NCBI GenBank assembly: GCA_946807835.1
Contig: OX327696.1
Coordinates: forward strand, 3,546,501 to 3,610,500
DNA from: Ailanthus altissimus
Taxonomy: Eukaryota > Streptophyta > Magnoliopsida > Sapindales > Simaroubaceae
Reading direction: 5' to 3'
DNA: 64,000 bases
Shown: in pieces, positions 57,284-64,000 of the stretch
Layout: each line of letters starts with the position of its first letter
Numbering within the stretch: position 1 is the stretch's first letter
The notes under the pieces: generated by a model
What the model saw: only the letters and a program-made list of their open reading frames with translations
Database searches by the model: none
Told to the model about the DNA's origin: nothing
Program-made: the position numbers and the translations under genes

Positions 57284-60190
57284 TCACAAAGTAGTGACTC
57301 TGGTTAAGTCCTTGCATAGGACGAACTTAACCGAGGGCAGTGGCTTAGTCAACATATCAGCAAGATTTTTAGATGACGCTATCTTTGTCAAATTAACTTC
57401 ACCACTTTGGACAATCTCACGAATGTAATGGATCCTCACATCAATGTGTTTCGACCTCTCATGGAACACTTGATGCTTGCTTAGGTGTATGGCACTCTGA
57501 CTGTCACAGTATACACCGGTGTTTACATCTTTACGAGCCAATATCTCCGCGCATATGCCTTTTAACTACACGGCCTCCTTTATAGCTTCACCAACAGCTA
57601 TGTACTCTGCCTCTGTGGTAGAAAGTGCAACCACATGTTGTAGAACTGATCTCCAACACACACTACACCCAAACACTGTGAATACGTAGCCCGTCAACGA
57701 TCTTCTCTTGTCAAGATCACCTGCATAATCTGAGTCTATGTACCCTCTTACCATTTTATTGTTGTCCTCGTCCTTCTTATACACCAACCCGTGATTCGAT
57801 GTTCTCTTGAGATATCTCAGAATCCACTTTACTGCAAGCCAGTGATCTTTACCCGGATTCACCATGTATCTACTCACCACACTCACAGCTTGTGCTATGT
57901 CTGGTCTTGTGCAAACCATTGCATACATGATGCTCCCTACAGCGCTTGCATACAGTACTTTGCTCATCTGCAGTTTCTCATCTTCAGATATTGGCGACTG
58001 TGCTGCTGACAGTCTGAAATGCATGGCCAAAGGAGTAGAGACAGCCTTCGCGTTTGACATACCGAACTTCTCCAGAATTTTGACTATATATCGCTGTTGG
58101 GACAAGAAGATAACATCTCTTCTTTCCCTCACAATATCCATACCCAAAATTCTCTTCGCTGCTCCCAAATCCTTCATTTCAAACTCGCCACTTAACTGCT
58201 TCTTGAGCTTTTGTATTTCTTCCATATTCTTGCATGCGATCAACATATCATCGACGTATAGAAGCAAATACATCATCCCACAACTCATGTTCTTGAAGTA
58301 CATGCATCCATCATACTTGCTTCTACTAAAGCCACAAGCCATCATAAACTCATCAAATCTCCTATACCACTGTCTAGGTGATTGCTTTAACCCGTATAAT
58401 GACTTCTTTAGCAAACAAACATGATCTTCTTTACCGGGCTCCTCGAACCCTTGTGGCTGTGCCATGTATATTGTTTCTTCAAGCTCTCCATGTAGAAAAG
58501 CTGTCTTTACATCCATCTGCTCTAGATGTAAATCAAGGTTTGCATACATAGCTAACAAAATCCTAATAGATGTGTGCTTGACAACTGGAGAGAATATCTC
58601 ATGAAAATCGACTCCCTCTCTCTGAGTAAAACCTTGTGCTACTAACCTAGCCTTAAATCTCGTAGGCTCAATCCCCGGTATCCCCTCATTCACCTTATAC
58701 ACCCACTTGCACCCGATTAGCTTCTTTTGAGGTCTCTCCACCAACTTCCAGGTATTATTCTTCTTAAGAGAACAAATTTCTTCTTTCATGGCCTGCTGCC
58801 ATTCTTTCTTGTTTTCACTCTTCATAGCCTCACCATATGTCCTAGGCTCATCATACTCAAGAATGTAAGCAGAATTAAAAGCATGAGCAACTAAGTCTGC
58901 TTGTGCATACCTGACTGGTGGGTTAATCGTTCTCCTTAGCCTGTCTCTAGCAAGCTGGTACTCTTCAAGTTCCAACTCAGGAGTTCTAGTCTTCTTTTGG
59001 GTGGACTTGGAGGAACACGTCGGTGTTCTTGGTTCATCTTCAAGGATTTCCTTGTTGAAGTGTTGATATAGGGGCATATCAGATCCGTTTTCAGGCGCTA
59101 CTTTAACTTTTATTGACTCGGGTGCTGAGTTTTTCTTGGTCACAGGTTCTTTTTTCTCATCTACTTGGGAGGTTTTCAACATCGTGATCTCATCGAACGT
59201 CACATCACGGCTTATGATACTCCTTGGTGGTGTTAAGTCTTTACACCACACCTTGTATCCTTTTACTCCTTCGGGATATCCTATGAATACTCCTTTGATA
59301 GCTCTAGGTTCCAACTTCCCCTCCTTAACATGTACAAAGGCAGGGCAACCAAATATTCTAAGATGGTCATACTTTGGAGGATTGCCAGACCATTTCTCTT
59401 TTGGCGTCTTGAAGTCAATTGATGAGGAGAGACTTCTGTTTATCAAGTAAGCAGCAGTCATTACAGCTTCTCCCCAGAATGTCTTGGACATCTTCGTATT
59501 GGTAAGCATGCATCTAACCCTTTCAAGTAGGGTCCTGTTCATCCTCTCAGCTGCCCCATTCTGCTGCGGTGTTGATCTTACTGTTCTGTGCCTTGCAATC
59601 CCATGCTTGGCACAAAACCCATCAAACTCTCTGTTGCAAAACTCGAGGCCGTTGTCAGTTCTCAACCTCTTCACTCTTTTGCCAGTTTGATTCTCAACAA
59701 GAGCCTTTCAAGTCTTGAACACATCAAATACTTGATCCTTACTCTTCAACACATAGACCCACAGCTTCCTCGAATAGTCATCAATCAAGCTGAGAAAATA
59801 TCTAGCACCACCACGAGTAGCTGTCTGAGCTGGTCCCCAAAGATCCGAGTGTATGTAGTCAAGAGTCCCTTTAGTCTTATGCTCGCCGGTACTGAACCTC
59901 ACTCTATGTGCTTTCCTTAGCACACAATGCTCACAAAACTCCAAGGGCTGGAACTTATCCTTACCAAACGCCTTTTGACTATATAACTCCTTTAGGTTTC
60001 TCTCGCCTAAGTGTGCCAGTCTAAGATGCCATAACTTGGTTTGCATACTCTCATCATCTACAGAGAATAGTGCAAAACCACTCACGACTTCACCCTTAAA
60101 CACATAAATACCTTTGTTCTTCTCTCCTCTCATCACCACCATGGAGCTCTCAAAACTCTTAAAATTCATCCGTCGATCCTGATGGAACAC
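57284..60190 (-). pseudogene. copia M pol: integrase, reverse transcriptase, RNase H (two stops)
   Basis: One continuous frame from 60190 to 57284 broken only by two stops. The first part (60190-59708) has the pre-integrase block LWHLRLAHLGERNL and the integrase start with HSDLWGP and LIDDYSRKLWVY. A TGA follows FKT where the family has tryptophan. The next 702 codons (59674-57566) carry the second integrase aspartate in LRTDNGLEF, PQQNGAAERMNRTLL with the glutamate, then RT with QMDVKTAFLHGELEE and YVDD (about 58258-58247), and RNase H with IDSDYAG and STTEAEY. A TAG follows KEAV, again at an expected tryptophan. The last piece (57541-57284) is the RNase H end with DSQSAIHL and ADMLTKPL. Both stops are TGG changed by G-to-A. 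Confidence 0.93.
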
Positions 60191-61266
60191 CCATTCTGGT
60201 CTAAAGTCCCTAGTGAGATCAAGTTTCTCTTCAAGTCAGGAACATACCTAACATCTGTCAACTCTCTCACTCGCCCATCATGCAGCCTAAGCTTAACACT
60301 ACCAATTCCCATCATCTGACATGCAACGTCATTACCCATTAAGACCTTACCACCACTAATAGGCTGGAAATTTGTAAACCAAGACTTGTGCGGGCACATG
60401 TGAAAAGTACAACCAGAATCTAAAATCCATTGTTCAGAGTTTATACCATCAGTAGCTACGAGTGTCTCTGCGCTGTCATAGCTATCATCATAGGCAAGCG
60501 CAGCATCCGCTTTCTTCTTGTCCTGTGCTTTCTTCTCAGGACAGTACTTTATAAAGTGCCCCTCTTTCTTGCAGCAATAGCACTTCCAAGGAGTCCTAGA
60601 CTTTGACCTTGAGCTTTTTTTCTTCCCATCTCTATATGAGGGCCTTCCTCTTACAGATAAACTTTCTGCATTGCCCTCAGCCTGCTTTCCTAATAACTTT
60701 GAGTTTAATGATGATTTCACATCACTTATTGTTAAACTCTCTCTGCCGTAGAGTAGCGTATCAAAAAAACTCTCATAGCTCTTGGGGAGTGAACTCAGCA
60801 GGATAATTGCTCTATCTTCATCTTCTATCTTGATGTTGATAGACTCAAGATCAAGGATGATCTTATTGAAGGCGTCTATATGATTTTTCATCGGCGTCCC
60901 CTCTGACATGGACAGCTGATACAGCTTCTTCTTTATATGTAGTCTATTGGCCAACGATTTTCTCATAGAAATAGAGTCAAGCTTCTTCCAAAGATCTATT
61001 GCCGTCGTCTCACCTGCTACTTCCCTTAGTACTTCATCACTCAATGACAGAACGATTGTGTTATGAGCTCTTTCTTGAATGTCTTTCCTTTCTGCTTCTG
61101 CTTTAGATGACTCTGGCGTCTTCTCTTCATCACTAGATGGAGCTGCAGTCTCCTCTAATGCCGAACCAAGTCTTTGGCTCACTAACAACGCCTTAACCTT
61201 CATCTTCCACAGATTGAAGTCATTCGTACCGTTGAATTTCTCTACCTCATACTTGGGTGTGGCCAT
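60166..61266 (-). pseudogene. copia M gag-protease (frameshifted from pol)
   Basis: A 366-codon frame starting MATPKYEVEKFNG, the usual start of Tork/Tnt1-type gag. The gag domain spans about residues 1-200, the zinc knuckle CYCCKKEGHFIKYC is at 229-242, and the aspartic protease motif ILDSGCTFHMC with D283-S284-G285 is intact. It ends at CSIRIDG, where a one- or two-base change throws it out of the pol frame beginning at 60190; in relatives gag and pol form one frame. Gag would form the particle and protease would cut the polyprotein. This part alone could still be translated. Confidence 0.93.
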
Positions 61267-61283
61267 GTTTGCTTAGAACCAAA

Positions 61284-61295
61284 GCTCTGATAGCA
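61284..61295 (-). other. Primer-binding site of copia M
   Basis: TGCTATCAGAGC on the minus strand, one base from the initiator methionine tRNA site, next to the 5' LTR. Confidence 0.85.
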
Positions 61296-61298
61296 GTT

Positions 61299-62062
61299 TG
61301 TTGAAGCGGAAGCACACAAACAAGCTAAACAATTCACCCAAGTAATATAATAATGCAGAACAAGTTATTAAGAAATAAAAGAGAGAAATGGTAGAAGCAG
61401 AACACACAAAGAATTACGTGGTTCGGCAACTTGCCTACGTCCACGGCGGATCAAGATCACACTCTTCTCTTATTATGAATCACAAGGCAACCACAAAGTA
61501 TGCCTATTACAAGAAAGATCACAAAGAAAACTCTCTCTTACTCTCTAGGGATTTTCTCTTATAAAGAACCACTAAGAATAATCACTAAGATTATTGTTGA
61601 TCACCAAGATCTCTCTAAGATCACAAAGATCTCACTAACTTGATCACAAAGATTGTCAAGATGTGTTTACAAGCCAATTGATAGCCTTTATATAGGCCTT
61701 GGGACGTCCTAGGTATTCCCTATATGTGTGGGAGTCGTATTAGGGAGTCTTAGAGCAAGTGGGAGACAAAATTAGGAAGTTTCCTAATTTTGGGATACTG
61801 TTCCCGCGTCCAGTGCTGCAGCGCTGGGATCTCGTCGCTCCAGCGCTGGCGTGCTTCTGCTGAGCGTTGCGGCGTTGGCTTTCTGGCGCTGAGTGTTCTG
61901 TTCTAGCGCCACAGCGTTCACTTCTGGTCGCTGCGGGGCTGGTCGCATGGTGCGCCTTCTCGTTTTTCACCTTCTTTTACGTCCGTCTTCGATCCGTGTG
62001 CACCCTACACAATTGGTTTGATTCCCAAATTATATTTTAATAATTTTTAATTAATATTCTCA
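61299..62062 (-). repeat. 5' LTR of copia M
   Basis: 764 bp, same ends as the 3' LTR. On the plus strand starts TGTTGAAGCGGAAG and ends ATATTCTCA. Contains the GC-rich block at 61805-61950 and, on the element's strand, a TATATAAAGG box near 61698-61689 that is a plausible promoter. Confidence 0.92.
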
Positions 62063-62799
62063 CAATAAAAATTGGGATGCTTTTGAAAATAACCTCAAAA
62101 GCAAATGCTTTTTTTCTTTTTTCTTTCTCTTCAAAGTAATTATTTTTAGAAACGTAAGACAACAACATCATCAATAACGTAATACAAAAATATTATATGT
62201 GCGGAGTACAAAATGTATCAGATTCCTATATAAAAAATAAATAATATAAAACTGTTACACGGGCAGATGCAAAATATATCAGATTCCTATGTAAAAAATA
62301 ACATAATATAAAACTATCATAATGTGCGGAATACAAAAAAATCAGATTCCTAAGTTCAAAACAAATTATATATCAGATTCCTTTTCAATATATAATAATT
62401 ATCATCGTTAATTTCATTATTTAAGCCTGAAGAGTAATTTTATACAAAAGATTCTCCATTTTAAATCTAGTGCAATATTTTATTATTTTTTTTTATAACA
62501 CATCTTTTTAAAACGAGCTAATAGCTTCTTTTATTATATTCCCCATATTTGATGAAAGTTGATTGGCCTTGAAAGCTGTGTTTAGTTTTTCTGAAGAAAA
62601 AAAAATCTTTGGACGGAACATATTTAGCTACCGCTCAATAATAAATGTAGTTTGATAATATATTCTTAAATGTACTGTAGATCGGACCTTAAAAAAACTT
62701 TAAATCACAAAGATTTAATTGAATATAAAAATTTACTGCAAGCGAATTTAAAAGAATATAATAATAAACGAGTTATCACAAATAATTTATTAATATTAT
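62063..62799. other. Non-coding, with a short tandem repeat
   Basis: Right flank of copia M. Apart from the tandem repeat at 62199-62372, nothing recognised. Confidence 0.5.
62199..62372. repeat. Tandem repeat, about 62-bp unit, three copies
   Basis: Units start at 62199, 62261 and 62324; each has a gtgcggaRtacaaaa-like head, then tatcagattcctat and a taaaaaataa...aatataaaact tail. The third is incomplete; a further atcagattcc occurs just beyond it. Confidence 0.75.
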
Positions 62800-63350
62800 C
62801 TGTAAAACCTACAACTTAAGTATTCACAAGGCACTTTTTTAAGTACTTAGTGTTCTAAAATTGTATCAATTTTTTATTCTCTCTCTTGTTGATATGTTGA
62901 TACTTATAATAGTTTACAAGAATTTATATAATCTTTAAAATATCTCTAAAAATTTTATTATTTGTTGCAGTAGAGTTTACATGTTGTAGAAATACAAAAT
63001 TAACTTGAACTCATTAAAACGTGTTAAAAATAATTTTTTTTTTAAAATTGACGCCTAAGCTTCTTCTCTCGCTCCAATATCCTCTTCGCTTTCGACTTTT
63101 TATTTTCAATCATTTTTCATCTATTCAATTTTTTTTGACGTTGTGTCGATTCCTCGTTAGTGTTTAATTCAAAATTATGCTAGACACAATTTTAAATTAT
63201 TAAATTTTAACAATTTAAATTACACATGTACCTATTTGAGTGAGACAAATCTTTAAAATTAATTTTTTTATACTTATTTTGTCTCTAATTAAAAGTAAAA
63301 ATTATAGACATCAATTTTTAAAATATTTGGACATAATAAAAATAATGCTT
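62800..63350. repeat. Repeat K copy near the right edge
   Basis: Parallels 48990-49545: tcttgttgat, gtttacaagaatttata, cttgaactcattaaaacg, gcctaagcttct, ttttaacaatttaaattaca, tgagtgagacaaat, ctaattaaaagtaaaaatta. The region 63351-63784 that follows has nothing recognised. Confidence 0.62.
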
Positions 63351-63784
63351 AATTCCATAATGCAAAATATTGTTTTTGAATTATTCTGGGGGCGCGGGGC
63401 AAAAGACTTAATGAATTGAAAAATGCTTGCTGGCAAGCCCCACGTGCGATTATTAATAAATATATTTTGCTATGTATTGTCATTGTTCATCCGAACGCAC
63501 GTTAGGCGTCCCCACGAATAATTATAATTTGTCCAATGTTTCAATTGTTACTATAAGGAAAGAAAGCTACTACCACAAAGACAATGTGGAGTCCCATCAA
63601 TTTGTCTAGGAAAAGGCACATCAAACTTTTTTGTGTTTTTTAAGCAATTTCTGTCGCCAGCTAAATACTTGCTTAGATGGCGAATTTCATGCACTCGTTC
63701 AGGTCAAAGTTCGATTTCTTGTAGCAGTTTAATGGGAAATTTCTTAAGAAATTTTTAATAATAATATTCATTTGACAACGGTTA

Positions 63785-64000
63785 AATACCAAGCACGCTA
63801 CTTTTTACCCTCTCACAAAATATTTGAGAATTGTTTTCAAAACTTCCTCTCTCAAAACGAAAAACACACTCTTAAATACACTCAATTTATTTGAAAACAT
63901 TTAGATCGATTTTAAAACTGTTATATTTTGAAGATTAGAAGTAAAAGAATTCAGTGTGAAGTTGAAAAAAATTAAAAATGAGTAAAAATTAGTGATTTTG
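63785..64000. repeat. Repeat K, left part, cut by window edge
   Basis: Matches 47995-48200: taccctctcacaaaatattt, ttgaagattagaagtaaaag, gttgaaaaaaattaaaaatg. Continues past the window end. Confidence 0.6.

Larger units (their letters stand above)
56449..62062 (-). mobile_element. Near-complete Tork/Tnt1-type copia retrotransposon M
   Basis: Two LTRs of 764 bp each bracket a complete gag-pol region in the order gag, protease, integrase, RT, RNase H on the minus strand, with primer-binding site and purine tract in place. The LTRs differ at about 50 positions by hand count (6-7%), mostly C/T or G/A, so the insertion is not very recent. It cannot move on its own: one frameshift and two stops. 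No clean target duplication is visible (ataag on the left, caata on the right). Confidence 0.92.

Noticed and set aside
57864..58424. 186-codon frame on the plus strand opposite copia M
   Set aside because: It is the antisense of a clearly conserved reverse transcriptase frame.
1..64000. CRISPR array, bacterial operon or toxin-antitoxin system
   Set aside because: Tandem repeats here lack uniform spacers, and the gene content is that of a plant nuclear genome.

Overview
The window looks like a stretch of repeat-dense euchromatin or pericentromere from a flowering plant, probably a eudicot. It is AT-rich and holds Ty1/copia and Ty3/gypsy (Athila-type and Del/Tekay-type) LTR retrotransposons, a LINE, small inverted-repeat elements, and only two intact protein genes. 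I saw no bacterial-style operon, tRNA or rRNA gene, CRISPR array or origin. The species cannot be named from the sequence alone.

Layout: 1-3.9 kb is a broken copia element (minus strand). 7.1-10.2 and 11.2-13.7 kb are two deleted copia elements that keep LTRs, a gag/protease remnant and a primer-binding site but lack integrase and reverse transcriptase. 13.7-18.7 kb is a very long LTR whose first 1.24 kb is present twice. 18.7-31.6 kb is a nest: a minus-strand copia pol is split inside its integrase by an 11.2-kb Athila-type element, which itself carries an inverted solo LTR in gag and a 184-bp inverted-repeat insertion in its 5' LTR. 31.7-33.3 kb holds a GC-rich hairpin element and a 1.2-kb degenerate simple-repeat array. 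33.4-34.9 kb is a LINE remnant.

The genes are two intronless plant carboxylesterases (35687-36703 and 50019-51035), 338 residues each and 94% identical by my hand alignment. They are a direct duplication that includes the proximal promoter (G-box and TATA box). The 13.3 kb between them is filled with an LTR fragment, a MITE, a Del/Tekay gypsy fragment, a copia pol fragment and several copies of an LTR-like repeat (called K here), one of which has tandemly duplicated part of the second gene's upstream region.

Downstream of the second gene is a DNA-transposon-like element with about 200-bp terminal inverted repeats (51310-55648) that has received a 2.7-kb solo LTR. Then comes the best-preserved retrotransposon, a minus-strand Tork/Tnt1-type copia at 56449-62062 with two 764-bp LTRs, disabled by one frameshift and two tryptophan-to-stop changes. 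The last 2 kb has a short tandem repeat and more K repeats.

All family calls come from reading motifs and comparing copies inside the window; no search was run. Boundaries of degraded elements are approximate. I did not find a clearly novel biological system. The most informative things are the carboxylesterase duplication with its promoter rearrangement, the well-resolved nesting history, and several undescribed-looking short inverted-repeat elements.
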